Notes: a model not told the origin generated them from the letters alone. A DNA stretch of 64,000 nucleotides from Paracoccus sulfuroxidans (GCF_007830335.1 NZ_VLKU01000001.1:310001-374000); one strand, 5' to 3'; shown: positions 1 to 7,925, numbered from the stretch's first letter. Numbers and translations: made by a program.

Positions 1-314
1 AGCGCCCAGAGTACCGTCGAGCGGTTGCCCGAGCGGCAATAGGCGAATTTGCGGCCGTCCTGCGCCAGCGCCTCGGCCTGAAGCGCCACCATCTCGGGCG
101 TGATCTGACCGGGGGTGAAGGGATTGAAGTAATAGCTCAGGCCCGCTGCCTCGGCCGCCGCGCGCATGGCATCGCTGTCGATGTCGGTGCCGACTTCCTC
201 ATCCGGGCGGTTGTTGATCAGGACGCGGTAGCCCTCGGCTGCCAGACCGGCCAGGTCCTCGGGCTGGATCTGCGACGAAACGGCAAGATCCGGGGTCAAT
301 TGGCGGATATCCAT
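1..314 (-). CDS. TIGR01244/DUF442-type phosphatase-like protein (3' truncated by window)
   Basis: The reading frame starts with ATG at 314 and is open to the window edge, so only the N-terminal 104 residues are seen. It begins MDIRQLTPDLAVSSQI and carries the phosphatase/rhodanese-like active-site loop CRSGNRS near residue 93. That start and loop are typical of the beta-lactamase-hydrolase-like (Blh/DUF442) domain found alone or fused to metallo-hydrolases in sulfide metabolism. Whether a second domain follows cannot be seen. Substrate is unknown. It is transcribed leftward, away from gph. Confidence 0.7.
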   Translation of the reverse strand, partial: MDIRQLTPDLAVSSQIQPEDLAGLAAEGYRVLINNRPDEEVGTDIDSDAMRAAAEAAGLSYYFNPFTPGQITPEMVALQAEALAQDGRKFAYCRSGNRSTVLWA

Positions 315-391
315 GGCAGTCCCTCAACATTGGTGGCGAGGTCGAAACTAGCGGCTGGTGGGCGCAAGGTCGATATCTGAAATGCGCGAGG

Positions 392-1072
392 TCAGGCCAG
401 TTGAAGGCCTTCGACCAGCAAAGGAAGCTCATTGAAATGGCTGAATTGCGCGGCATGGGGCAGTTCGGCAAGCGGGGTTCGGCGATAGCCATGTGCATAG
501 ATCAGAAAGGGCACGGGCAGGTTTGCCGCGCAAAGGGCGTCGAATTCGCTATCGCCCACATAGATGCCCTGCGGCTGCGTCGGATCGGCCCCGAGAGCGA
601 CAAAAGCCGCCCGAAGCGGCGCAGGATCGGGCTTTTTCTGCGGCAGGCTGTCACCGCCGACAACCGTGCCGAATAGGCCCGTCAGGCCGAAATGATCAAG
701 CACGGCGCGCGTCGGCCCCAGCGGCTTGTTGGTGCAGATGCCCAAGGGATAGCCGCGATCCGCCAACATCCCGAGCGCCTCCAGTACACCCGGATAGAGC
801 CGCGTCAGGCCCGTCGCATCGTGATAACGCGTCATGAAGGAGGCGATCAGCGATTGCTGTCGCGAGGGCTCGATCCCGGTCGCACGAATGATCTTGTGCC
901 ACAGCATCTCAACGCCGCCACCCACGAAACTGCGCACCTGATCCAGCGTCAGCGGCGCGATCCGGTTTTCCCGCAGCACGGCGTTCACGGCGGCGTGGAT
1001 ATCCGGCGCGCTGTCGATCAGCGTTCCGTCAAGGTCGAACACCACAGGACGAGGAGCAAGGCAGACGTTCAT
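392..1072 (-). CDS. gph: phosphoglycolate phosphatase, HAD family
   Basis: A 226-residue HAD-superfamily hydrolase. Motif I is VFDLDGTLIDS (nucleophile Asp13), motif II CTNKP, motif III the lysine in QKKPDP, and motif IV GDSEFD. A helical cap of about 70 residues sits between motifs I and II, the arrangement of Gph. The expected reaction is 2-phosphoglycolate to glycolate and phosphate in the cytosol, salvaging a by-product of DNA repair or Rubisco oxygenation. HAD phosphatases overlap in substrate range, so specificity is inferred from length and motifs. About 210 AT-rich bases upstream leave room for its own promoter. Confidence 0.85.
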   Translation of the reverse strand: MNVCLAPRPVVFDLDGTLIDSAPDIHAAVNAVLRENRIAPLTLDQVRSFVGGGVEMLWHKIIRATGIEPSRQQSLIASFMTRYHDATGLTRLYPGVLEALGMLADRGYPLGICTNKPLGPTRAVLDHFGLTGLFGTVVGGDSLPQKKPDPAPLRAAFVALGADPTQPQGIYVGDSEFDALCAANLPVPFLIYAHGYRRTPLAELPHAAQFSHFNELPLLVEGLQLA

Positions 1073-1228
1073 TCGCTATTCCATATGATCGACGTGGACG
1101 GGGTGTTTTCAAAGCTTACCTAGTACAGACGTTGTCTTAAGGAATGGCAACCGTATCATGAATATAAATTACATAATACAGATTATCACATTTATCGATC
1201 TGACATCAAAACCCACCCTCGCAAATGG

Positions 1229-1261
1229 AAAATGCCTCCGCCCCGGTTCAGGACGAAGGCA
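1229..1261 (-). terminator. rho-independent terminator after the Amt-family gene
   Basis: On the minus strand an 8-bp stem (TGCCTTCG pairing with CGGAGGCA, one G-T wobble) closes a 13-nt loop and is followed by TTTT. It begins about 25 nt after the stop codon of the gene at 1286-2695. Confidence 0.6.
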
Positions 1262-1285
1262 CCATTATTCTTGCTCAGACGATCC

Positions 1286-2695
1286 TTATGACGCCTTCGC
1301 CGGGAAAGCCACGCTCTCGCTGGCGACATAGACATCGGTCTGGACCTCCGGCTGCTCACCGTCATTGTCGAGGTTCCAGCGCAGCTTATCCAGACCTTCG
1401 GCCTGCTCTTCCTCGGGCACCCGCAGACCGGTCGTGGCCTTCAGGATCACCGTCAGCACAAGCCCGGTGACGATGCCGGTGCCGAGGCACAGCGCAAAGC
1501 CCACAAGCTGCATCAGCAGGCTGATCGCGCCATGCTGATAGGCATAGGGCCCCTCTTCGATGCCCCAATAGCCGCCATGCGGCGTGCCGCCCTTCAGCAG
1601 ACCCACCATGACCAGCGCGTAAAGACCGGCACCGATGAACAGCGGGAACAACTTGTGCTCGTCGATCTCGCGCTTCGAGGTGAAGTCATAGACCAGCCAG
1701 GACGCGATCGGCGCGCCCAGCGACACCAGGAACATCTGCCAGGGCAGATAGACGTCAAAGCCCGGCGCACCCGAGACATAGCCCGCCAGCGGACCGAACA
1801 GCAGATAGATGTAATTCTTGGTCCGGTACGAGATTAGCGCGCCCATGATTGCGCCACCCGCCCATGACAGGGCGTAGTTGTTCAGCGCGATGCCAAGGCT
1901 CGTGTCGGCCATGGTGACCGAGATCGCATAGGCGCCGGGCGCCACGAAGAACAGGCACGACAGAATGACCATCGGCAGACCCGAGAAGATCGTGATCAGG
2001 CCGGTCGCGGCCAAGCCAATCGAGGGCGCGCGGTAGACCTGCACCTTCGGATGCGGCGCGAACATGCCCGGACGCTTGCCGAGCTGCGGCACCAGAACCA
2101 GCGCGATGCCGGTCGGGAAAATGTAGACGAAGCCGATGCCGAAGAAGTCATGGAAGCCCGCATTGGTCAGCGGCCCGACCGAGCCCCAGACGGCCCAGCT
2201 GAGCACCGAAGACACCGCCGTCGCCACCACGCAGGTGACGTAATAGGCCGAGGCCTTCATCCGCTCGGACACGGCGAAATGCAGCAGTACGTTGATGATC
2301 CCGGCGAAGGTGGCCAGGAAGAAGATGAAGATCTGGAACGTGTTCACGCCGGGGAAAATCGCCGGATCCACGTTCTGCGCATGCGAGTTCGAGAGCACGC
2401 CGAAGAACCACCAGTCCTTCAGCGAGTCCATCATCGTTCCGCCGGCCATGATGTAGTACTGGCTGGCCCAGAAACCGAAACCCAGAACGAAATACGTGGC
2501 GAAGCCAACAAAAAACCCCACCATTTTCTCAATGGTGGAGTTGTAAAGGTTGGCACTTCTTGTCGTCCCCGCATCGATCATCAAAAGACCTGCAACGACC
2601 ATCAGTGCCCCTACCGTCCCAGAGGCATAGATCAGGTTTTGGACAACCTGATCCAGCGACACCTGGTCGGCAAAGAAGGCAGTGGTTCTTTCCAT
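1286..2695 (-). CDS. divergent ammonium-transporter (Amt) family protein
   Basis: About 469 residues with roughly eleven hydrophobic helices. The first helices show the Amt-type pattern MIDAGTTRSAN (compare the GG-x-VR-x-x-N of AmtB), and LGKRPGMFAPHP follows the pore region. I chose ATG 2695 because GGGAGCG lies just upstream; the longer frame to 2839 has no ribosome site and non-coding-like sequence. By eye the twin pore histidines of AmtB are not conserved: VVHINAG aligns with a segment reading FVYIFPTG, and no GVHG motif is visible. Substrate (ammonium or other) is therefore uncertain. No glnK lies beside it. Confidence 0.7.
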   Translation of the reverse strand: MERTTAFFADQVSLDQVVQNLIYASGTVGALMVVAGLLMIDAGTTRSANLYNSTIEKMVGFFVGFATYFVLGFGFWASQYYIMAGGTMMDSLKDWWFFGVLSNSHAQNVDPAIFPGVNTFQIFIFFLATFAGIINVLLHFAVSERMKASAYYVTCVVATAVSSVLSWAVWGSVGPLTNAGFHDFFGIGFVYIFPTGIALVLVPQLGKRPGMFAPHPKVQVYRAPSIGLAATGLITIFSGLPMVILSCLFFVAPGAYAISVTMADTSLGIALNNYALSWAGGAIMGALISYRTKNYIYLLFGPLAGYVSGAPGFDVYLPWQMFLVSLGAPIASWLVYDFTSKREIDEHKLFPLFIGAGLYALVMVGLLKGGTPHGGYWGIEEGPYAYQHGAISLLMQLVGFALCLGTGIVTGLVLTVILKATTGLRVPEEEQAEGLDKLRWNLDNDGEQPEVQTDVYVASESVAFPAKAS

Positions 2696-3480
2696 ACGCG
2701 CGCTCCCTATGTGGTGCCGGTTTGTTCTTCGAGACCGGCTTACTCGTGGCAGCCGTTCCAACCGTTGTTGCGCGCCAGCATTGGCTCTCCCTAAGCCCGC
2801 TGACAGCAGGTCGGACCGGCATGGCAAAAAGTAATCCATCCACGCAAGAAACGGTAAGAAATTTTTTCCTCGCTGGAATATTATTTTCTCTGCAACTTTA
2901 TTGCTTGCCTCGAGGGCTGTCTCTCAGGGGTTGACAGTCACGGCAAAACCGTGTTTTTATTCAGTTTATTCAAATAACTAAACTGTATATTACAGAACCT
3001 TCATCAAGCTGCCTCTCCGACCCGCCATCCGGGTCAATTTCGGGGAATGTTGCCGTGAAATCAGCCGCAAGCTGACCCGGCAGGCCGCCAGACCACCCTG
3101 CCCGCCCCGCTGATCCGGCTTCGGATCGGTGCGGAAAAGGAATCGCTCGACCCCTGAGTCGCGGGTGGTTTGGGGGCTGGCTTCAACTATCCCCGTGACC
3201 CTTTGGTCGGACAAAGCCTTCTGGCGGGCCGGCGTGGCTTGCCAAAGCGCGGCCAATGGCCGAACCTTGCCTGAACTTGCTGAAATATCCGGATCCCGAA
3301 TGCCTAGCCGAAGCCTTCACAGCGTGACTGTCATCTGCCCGGACAAGGTGGCTGCATCGCCCTTTTACCCCTGCCCTTGCCCAGATGAATTGGCCGGGGC
3401 GCGGCAAAGGAGCGTGCCAAGCGATCTTGCGGCAGCATGTGCCTTCACCTACATCTGACCCACTAGCGAAAGGTAACGCC
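2696..3480. other. long intergenic region between the Amt-family gene and bolA
   Basis: No convincing gene. The frames here lack coding-like composition and ribosome sites. It holds a TTGACA at about 2931 followed by a short inverted repeat (CACGG-CAAAA-CCGTG) and a T-run, then an AT-rich stretch to 2995, and a GATCCG-GCTT-CGGATC hairpin near 3112-3127. It must contain the promoters of the two divergent flanking genes; an unannotated small RNA is possible but unsupported. Confidence 0.5.
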
Positions 3481-3723
3481 ATGGCCATGGAAGCCCATGA
3501 CATTGAAGCCCTGATCCGGACGACATTCCCGAACGCCAAGATCACCATCACGGACCTTGCCGGAGACGGCAATCACTACGCGGCCGAGGTGATCGACGAA
3601 AGCTTCCGGGGTCTGAACCGGGTTCAGCAGCAACGTGCGGTCTATGCCGCGCTGCAGGGCAAGATGGACGGCGCCAATGGCGAGTTGCATGCCCTCGCAC
3701 TGACCACCAAGGCCCCCGAGTGA
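3481..3723 (+). CDS. bolA: BolA family protein
   Basis: An 80-residue protein with the BolA fold: the conserved [12 protein letters not shown] segment (His in the [2Fe-2S] ligand region) and a downstream helix [21 protein letters not shown] 3481 follows GCGAAAGGT; the upstream extension to 3385 is not coding-like. BolA proteins bind monothiol glutaredoxins through a shared [2Fe-2S] cluster and take part in cluster delivery and iron status sensing. The next gene, 23 bp downstream, encodes exactly such a glutaredoxin, so the pair is probably one operon and one complex. Confidence 0.9.
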   Translation: MAMEAHDIEALIRTTFPNAKITITDLAGDGNHYAAEVIDESFRGLNRVQQQRAVYAALQGKMDGANGELHALALTTKAPE

Positions 3724-3746
3724 GGCCGCTTTCCGAGGAAGCCAGA

Positions 3747-4109
3747 ATGACCGATGTTCGCCAGCAGATCCAGGACACTATCGACCACAATGACGTCGTC
3801 CTGTTCATGAAAGGCACCAAGGAAATGCCGCAATGTGGCTTCTCCAGCCGCGTTGCCGGAGTGCTGAACTATATGGGCGTCAATTTCCGCGACGTGAACG
3901 TGCTTGCCGATGACGGCGTGCGTCAGGGGATCAAGGAATTCTCGGACTGGCCGACCATCCCGCAGCTTTACGTCAAAGGCGAATTCGTCGGCGGCTGCGA
4001 CATCATCACCGAGATGACCCTCTCGGGTGAGCTGGACCAGCTATTCGACAAGGTCGGCGTCGGTTATGACAAGGACGCAGCCGACAAGATCCGCGAAGCC
4101 AACGCCTGA
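3747..4109 (+). CDS. grxD: monothiol glutaredoxin, Grx4 family
   Basis: 120 residues. The active site is CGFS with Cys30, preceded by the glutathione-binding KGTKEMPQ, and followed by [19 protein letters not shown] (cis-proline TIP and the second glutathione-binding motif). This is the standard single-domain Grx4/Grx5 type, which holds a [2Fe-2S] cluster with glutathione and transfers it to apo-proteins or to BolA. ATG 3747 is preferred over an upstream in-frame ATG because it matches the family N-terminus. A strong terminator follows. Confidence 0.93.
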   Translation: MTDVRQQIQDTIDHNDVVLFMKGTKEMPQCGFSSRVAGVLNYMGVNFRDVNVLADDGVRQGIKEFSDWPTIPQLYVKGEFVGGCDIITEMTLSGELDQLFDKVGVGYDKDAADKIREANA

Positions 4110-4130
4110 TCCGCGCCGCTTCAGACAGAC

Positions 4131-4164
4131 AAAAGGCCCGCCGGTGAGGCGGGCCTTTTCATTT
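4131..4164 (+). terminator. rho-independent terminator, bidirectional
   Basis: AAAAGGCCCGCC-GGTGA-GGCGGGCCTTTT: an 8-bp GC-rich stem flanked by A- and T-runs. It ends the bolA-grxD operon and, read on the other strand, lies just past the stop of the convergent gene at 4173. Confidence 0.9.
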
Positions 4165-4172
4165 AGCGACCG

Positions 4173-4994
4173 TCAGACCCAATCCGGGTCGCGACGCGAC
4201 CTATAGCCACGACTAGGCCGAGGCAGGTCGTCATCCTCATAGGCATAGGCGTGATCGTCAAAGTCATCGAGGGCGAAGTCTTCGTCATATTCGTCGTCGA
4301 AATCGTCCTCCTCGTCGATCAGATCATCGTCGCGGTGACGCCAGCCTTGCAGACGGGTCGCCAGCGTCATGCCCACCGCGAACGCCCCGATGACGGGGGC
4401 CACGGCGGCCAGATTGCTGGCCTTGGCCTGTTCGACCTTCTCCGAGACCTGCTCTCCCACTTTCCGGGCGTTCTCCGAGGTCAGCCCGACCTTCGCTGCC
4501 GTCTCGCCCACGCGGGCCGCAAGGTCCTGGACCTTATGCTCAGTGGTTTCGGCGAACCGGTCCGCCCGGTACGAGACGGTATCGGCAAAGGAATGCAGCC
4601 GGTTCTCGGCCTCGTTCACGAACTGGCTGGCCTTCGCCTGCGCCCGGTCGACGGTCTGCCCGACCCGGTCGCTGACCCGGCCAATGACGACATCGGTGGC
4701 GATGCCCAGCTTTTCCTCAAACTCGTTTCGCAGATCCTGCGGCGTCGGAGGGCGATGTCGCACCCTGCCCGACCCCAGCATGACACCGAGGCCCAGGATG
4801 ACGAAGACCGCACCCAGCACCAGCGAGGCCACAGCCGAACCCCAGTCCAGATGATGGGCCAGCCAAGTCCACAGGGCAGCCAGCAGGAAGCCCGCTCCGA
4901 TGGCGGCAACCACTCCGGCTGCCGCCTTCTGACCTATGCGCCGCGCGGTATCTTCAAGCGCAAGGCGCATCCTGCGTGCATAGTCGAACATCAT
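4173..4994 (-). CDS. phage-holin-like / YqjE-type inner membrane protein
   Basis: 273 residues (ATG at 4994, or 4991 for the second of two adjacent ATGs). Two membrane helices, about residues 24-46 and 51-74, are followed by a long amphipathic, Ala/Glu-rich helical stretch, a third short hydrophobic segment (APVIGAFAVGMTLA) and a very acidic tail of Asp/Glu ending in RRDPDWV. The layout matches the Holin-X/YqjE superfamily, which are host envelope proteins rather than lysis proteins. It starts 7 bp after the DUF883 gene, paralleling the E. coli yqjD-yqjE pair, so it probably shares the stress promoter upstream of that gene. Confidence 0.7.
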   Translation of the reverse strand: MMFDYARRMRLALEDTARRIGQKAAAGVVAAIGAGFLLAALWTWLAHHLDWGSAVASLVLGAVFVILGLGVMLGSGRVRHRPPTPQDLRNEFEEKLGIATDVVIGRVSDRVGQTVDRAQAKASQFVNEAENRLHSFADTVSYRADRFAETTEHKVQDLAARVGETAAKVGLTSENARKVGEQVSEKVEQAKASNLAAVAPVIGAFAVGMTLATRLQGWRHRDDDLIDEEDDFDDEYDEDFALDDFDDHAYAYEDDDLPRPSRGYRSRRDPDWV

Positions 4995-5001
4995 CTTGCG
5001 A

Positions 5002-5445
5002 TCAGCGGCGCGCGGCGATCAGCAGGCCGATCAGGAAGCCGACACCTGCGGCGATCCCCAAAGCCTGCGCGGGGTTGCGGCGCACGATGTCCGAAACCTC
5101 GTCATAGCGATCCTCGGCATAGGCCGCGACCTCATCGGCCTGGCGACGGCCACGACGATAGAGATGATCCGCCTCTTTTCGGGCGCGGTCGGCCATCTCG
5201 CTGCCATATTCGCGGGCGGCTTCGTAATACTCCTCGCCCTTGCGGCGGACGGCGTCCAGATGCTCACGCGCGCTGTGGCGCATGTCATCCGCCATTTCGG
5301 CACCTTTTTCCTTGGCCGACTGCACCAGGTCCTCGCCACGATCACGCGCAGTCCGCGCAGCCTGACGCGCATCATCGGCTACGTCTTTGGCCGCGTTTTT
5401 CGCGTCATTAGCCAGATCGCGTGCATCATCTTCGGCTTTGCTCAT
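5002..5445 (-). CDS. DUF883 family (ElaB/YqjD-like) membrane-anchored protein
   Basis: 147 residues: a long charged Ala/Asp/Glu/Lys/Arg coiled helix ending in one C-terminal membrane segment, GIAAGVGFLIGLLIAARR. This is the ElaB/YqjD architecture, whose members bind ribosomes and attach to the inner membrane in stationary phase. ATG 5445 has GAAGGAGATC upstream; the ATG at 5466 is less well placed. An apparent EcfG-type promoter lies 43-67 bp upstream, which fits a general-stress gene. Confidence 0.8.
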   Translation of the reverse strand: MSKAEDDARDLANDAKNAAKDVADDARQAARTARDRGEDLVQSAKEKGAEMADDMRHSAREHLDAVRRKGEEYYEAAREYGSEMADRARKEADHLYRRGRRQADEVAAYAEDRYDEVSDIVRRNPAQALGIAAGVGFLIGLLIAARR

Positions 5446-5487
5446 CTCGTGATCTCCTTCATGCAATTCGGGAATTCATACTTATCA

Positions 5488-5512
5488 AACGATCTTCGGC
5501 AGGCATTGTTCC
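5488..5512 (-). promoter_or_regulatory. putative sigma-EcfG (general stress response) promoter
   Basis: On the minus strand GGAAC (5512-5508) is separated by exactly 16 nt from CGTT (5491-5488). GGAAC-N16/17-CGTT is the known consensus for the alphaproteobacterial general-stress sigma factor EcfG. A start near 5481 would give a leader of about 35 nt before the DUF883 ATG, which has a strong Shine-Dalgarno. Both elements match perfectly. Confidence 0.7.
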
Positions 5513-5665
5513 CCGGAATTCGGAAAAACAGGTCGGGGTTTGCGGCGGCAAGCCAGACGCATCCTTCCCGAGCGACCATTGCTTTTCAATCCCATGGAGC
5601 GAAGAGTGACGGAAAATCAAACCGGTAGCAGGGTGGGTTCACAGACGCCCCGAGGGCGCGTCTGA

Positions 5666-5773
5666 ATGCGGAGCGGTCGCGGCCTGATCATCCTCAGCGT
5701 GGTCTTGATCCTTGGTGTCGTCACCCTGCTGATGACGCTGGCCTACAGATTCTGGACGCGCAAACGGGGCTGA
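5666..5773 (+). CDS. putative 35-aa single-pass membrane microprotein
   Basis: ATG at 5666 to TGA at 5771. The product starts MRSGRGLIILSVVLILG, carries one strong hydrophobic helix (residues 7-26) and ends with the basic tail RFWTRKRG, the layout of a small type-I/II membrane peptide. The ATG directly follows an in-frame TGA that ends a possible 19-codon GTG frame from 5606. GAGGG 9-10 nt upstream is only a fair ribosome site. Function unknown; could be chance, but the hydrophobic core plus charged ends is unusual for non-coding sequence. Confidence 0.4.
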   Translation: MRSGRGLIILSVVLILGVVTLLMTLAYRFWTRKRG

Positions 5774-5826
5774 GACGCGGGCAAAACGGGCCCGGCGACG
5801 ACCCACTGAAAACTCAAGGATGATGA

Positions 5827-5903
5827 TGGTACCGCCTGCCCGTCTCGAACGGGCGACCTCTAGATCCACAATCTAGCGCTCTAACCAACTGAGCTAAGGC
5901 GGC
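5827..5903 (-). tRNA. tRNA-His (GTG anticodon)
   Basis: A full cloverleaf on the minus strand: acceptor GCCGCCT/AGGCGGT, D-arm GCTC/GAGC, anticodon stem CTAGA/TCTAG with loop TTGTGGA (anticodon GTG), T-arm GCCCG-TTCGAGA-CGGGC, and an encoded CCA. Position 1 pairs as G1:U72, the discriminator is A73 and the base at -1 is T, not G. Loss of the universal G-1 with A73 is the known alphaproteobacterial state of this tRNA. Confidence 0.95.
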
Positions 5904-6002
5904 ACTGGCGCGGTATCTATCGCCCCCTGTCAGAGGACGCAAGGGTGTCTTGTCGTAATTCTGCAGTCAGGCTAATCAGGATGCTCAATTCTGGAGGCTT
6001 CC

Positions 6003-6224
6003 ATGGGCATCAATAACGAAAGCGAAATCGCGGCCAATCTGCAGATCGGTCCGACCGACCGGGGGATGGTGCGCATCTATGTCGAAGGTGACGGCGTCGA
6101 TCTTCCGCTGGATTTCGACCCCGATGAAGCCGCTGAGATCGCCGAAGAGCTGCTGGCGGCCGCTGAGGCCGCGCGTGCGATGGGGCAAGGCGGCGGCAAG
6201 TCGTCTAAGAAACCGAAGCGCTGA
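6003..6224 (+). CDS. DUF6324 family small protein
   Basis: 73 residues, ATG 6003 preceded by CTGGAGG. The sequence runs from MGINNESEIAANLQIGPTD to a lysine-rich end GKSSKKPKR, with a middle VRIYVEGDGVDLPLDFDP strand pair and an acidic/alanine helix. It resembles short cytosolic proteins conserved in Rhodobacterales (DUF6324), of unknown function. Its last 20 bp overlap the end of the convergent mmcB gene. Confidence 0.7.
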   Translation: MGINNESEIAANLQIGPTDRGMVRIYVEGDGVDLPLDFDPDEAAEIAEELLAAAEAARAMGQGGGKSSKKPKR

Positions 6225-6660
6225 TCCCCATCGGGTCAGTCAGCGCCAGCAGGCGGCCGGTCGAGACGCGTGCGATGTCGCGCAGAATGCGACTGCGCCG
6301 CGCCGCTGCCAGACGCGATTCGGGGGCCATGCGCTCGATCTCGGCCCCCCAGCTGTCGGCGCGGATCAGGCCGCTGCCCTCGGGCAGCAGGTTGGTCGGA
6401 AAATCGCAATCGACCGCCCAGAAGAAGCGGTCGCCAAATTCCAGATAGCCCTGCCATTTCCGGTCTCCGATGAAATCGGCGCGGCAGCTTTTGCACTCGA
6501 CCACCCAGATCTCGCCCTTGGGCGAAACCGAGATCACGTCGATGCGCAGCCCACCACTTGGAACGAATTCAGAGAGTGGCGCATGCCCCAGCGAGGCCAG
6601 CATGCGCGAGACGCCGCGCTGAAGGCGTTGGCCGGGTTTGGCGGGCAGGTTCTCATCCAT
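6205..6660 (-). CDS. mmcB: MmcB family DNA repair protein
   Basis: 151 residues. The core LRIDVISVSPKGEIWVVECK contains a PD-(D/E)xK nuclease-like pattern (Asp, then E-x-K), followed by DFIGDRKWQGYLEFGDRFFW, typical of the MmcB family first described as mitomycin-C/SOS-inducible in Caulobacter. The predicted role is DNA-damage repair in the cytosol. A near-consensus alphaproteobacterial LexA box sits 12 nt upstream of the start codon, in line with SOS control. The 3' end overlaps the DUF6324 gene tail-to-tail by 20 bp. Confidence 0.8.
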   Translation of the reverse strand: MDENLPAKPGQRLQRGVSRMLASLGHAPLSEFVPSGGLRIDVISVSPKGEIWVVECKSCRADFIGDRKWQGYLEFGDRFFWAVDCDFPTNLLPEGSGLIRADSWGAEIERMAPESRLAAARRSRILRDIARVSTGRLLALTDPMGISASVS

Positions 6661-6671
6661 CGGACCAAGGT

Positions 6672-6686
6672 GAACGAAAAGGAAAC
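6672..6686 (-). promoter_or_regulatory. near-consensus LexA (SOS) box upstream of mmcB
   Basis: The plus strand reads GAAC-N7-AAAC, which on the gene strand is GTTT-N7-GTTC. The known alphaproteobacterial LexA operator is GTTC-N7-GTTC, so there is one mismatch. Its position 12 nt before the mmcB ATG would block initiation. Confidence 0.5.
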
Positions 6687-6941
6687 ATTGTTCAACCCCC
6701 TGCCCCGTGCCCGCGCACCCTTGCGGCAGACTGGCTGCGGCCCTATCTACGGTGCTGGCGGGTTTCTGCTCTTCGCGTGTGCGGCCATTTTTTCCACTGG
6801 CCTATAATTTCACCGAGGGGGCTGGCTCTGTCGGAGCCCTGGTTCCGTTATCTGGCGCCCACCTGGATATCCAGGCTTTCGGGGAAACCTGTGCTGCCAC
6901 GGTTGCTGCGGTTCCCGCCACCCCTTCCCCCGGATTCTCAC

Positions 6942-6968
6942 AAAAATGGGCGACCCGAAGGCCGCCCA
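6942..6968 (-). terminator. rho-independent terminator after the DUF481 gene
   Basis: Minus strand GGGCGGC-CTTCGG-GTCGCCC followed by ATTTTT: a 7-bp stem with a UUCG-type loop, starting about 25 nt after the stop codon at 6993. Confidence 0.88.
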
Positions 6969-6992
6969 GTAAAGAGAGAGAGGGAATTTCCG

Positions 6993-7925
6993 TTAGAAGC
7001 CGTAGACCAGCGACACACCCAGGGTGTTGTCGGTGCGGATCGCACGCTCAGACTGATATTCCGTCTTATACGAGACGCGGGTCGCGAAAGCGTCCGACAT
7101 CTTGAAGTTCAGGCCCAGTTCGTTGGTCGCGACATCGCTGCTGTCCGAGGTCAGATAGTCGGTGTCGTTGGTCAGGAAGAACTGGTCGTTGAACTTGTGG
7201 TAGAAGCGCGACGACAGCAGATAGCCAGCCTCGGTGTTAGAGTCGTAGGCGATCGTGCCTTCCAGCGGTGCGGTCGGGCTTTGCGTGGCTTCAACCGCCT
7301 TGGTGTAGCGGATACCGACAGCGGCCTGAACGCGCCATGCGGTCTGGTCGTTGTTGATGATGCGGTAACCCGGACCAACACCGAAGTAGGCGTCACGCTT
7401 CAGGCGGCCATCCAGATCCGAGAAGGTCTCGTCATTGGCAAGGCTGACCGGATCATCTGCCAGCGAGTCGGTGGCCAGACGGCCAAGCGCGAAGGCATAG
7501 AAGCGGTCGTTGATGTTATACATGCCTTCGTAGATGACATAGGTCTTCTCGGTGTCTTTGTCGCCGGCGTTGTTTTCGCCGTACTCAAGCAGCAGGCCAA
7601 CCGACTGCGAGAACTGGCCCTGGTTGTGCGACAGGCGGCCCGACAGGGTGAAGTCCTGGTTTTCCGAGTTGCCCGAGCGACCGATGTAGCTCAGCGCGAC
7701 CGAGCCATAGAGACCCTGACGCTGCTCGGGGTTGCCGAAGCGATAGGCGTCCGAGGAGCGGTCGAAATCGTCGCGAACGGCTTCCTCGACGTCTTTCATC
7801 TGCTCGTTGACGTTGGAAATGCCCGTGGCGTTCGCTCCGGTGGCAATTTCCGACTGCGCGAAAACAGGCGAGGCAAAGGCCGCGGCAATCGCGGTGGCGC
7901 CAGCAAGGGATGCAATGATTTTCAT
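6993..7925 (-). CDS. DUF481 family outer-membrane beta-barrel protein
   Basis: 310 residues with a signal peptide (MKIIASLAGATAIAAAFA, cleavage after VFAQ). The mature part alternates amphipathic strands rich in Tyr, Asn and Asp, such as GLYGSVALSYIGRSGNSE and ATRVSYKTEYQSER, and ends in LVYGF with a terminal phenylalanine, the BAM recognition signal. DUF481 proteins are predicted outer-membrane barrels induced by salt or osmotic change; the molecular role is unknown. It is monocistronic, with a terminator behind and about 450 bp of non-coding DNA ahead. Confidence 0.85.
   Translation of the reverse strand: MKIIASLAGATAIAAAFASPVFAQSEIATGANATGISNVNEQMKDVEEAVRDDFDRSSDAYRFGNPEQRQGLYGSVALSYIGRSGNSENQDFTLSGRLSHNQGQFSQSVGLLLEYGENNAGDKDTEKTYVIYEGMYNINDRFYAFALGRLATDSLADDPVSLANDETFSDLDGRLKRDAYFGVGPGYRIINNDQTAWRVQAAVGIRYTKAVEATQSPTAPLEGTIAYDSNTEAGYLLSSRFYHKFNDQFFLTNDTDYLTSDSSDVATNELGLNFKMSDAFATRVSYKTEYQSERAIRTDNTLGVSLVYGF

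Noticed and set aside
2051..2794. Long plus-strand frame opposite the Amt-family gene
   Set aside because: Product is rich in His, Arg, Gln, Asp without hydrophobic core, typical of an antisense shadow in high-GC DNA; the minus frame is a clear membrane protein.
2931..2960. TTGACA followed by CACGG-CAAAA-CCGTG and a T-run as a small RNA promoter or terminator
   Set aside because: Stem is only 5 bp and there is no associated transcript unit; kept only as a note in the intergenic entry.
2700..2960. Possible sigma-54 promoter before the Amt-family gene
   Set aside because: I searched for GG-N10-GC spacing and found only wrongly spaced matches.
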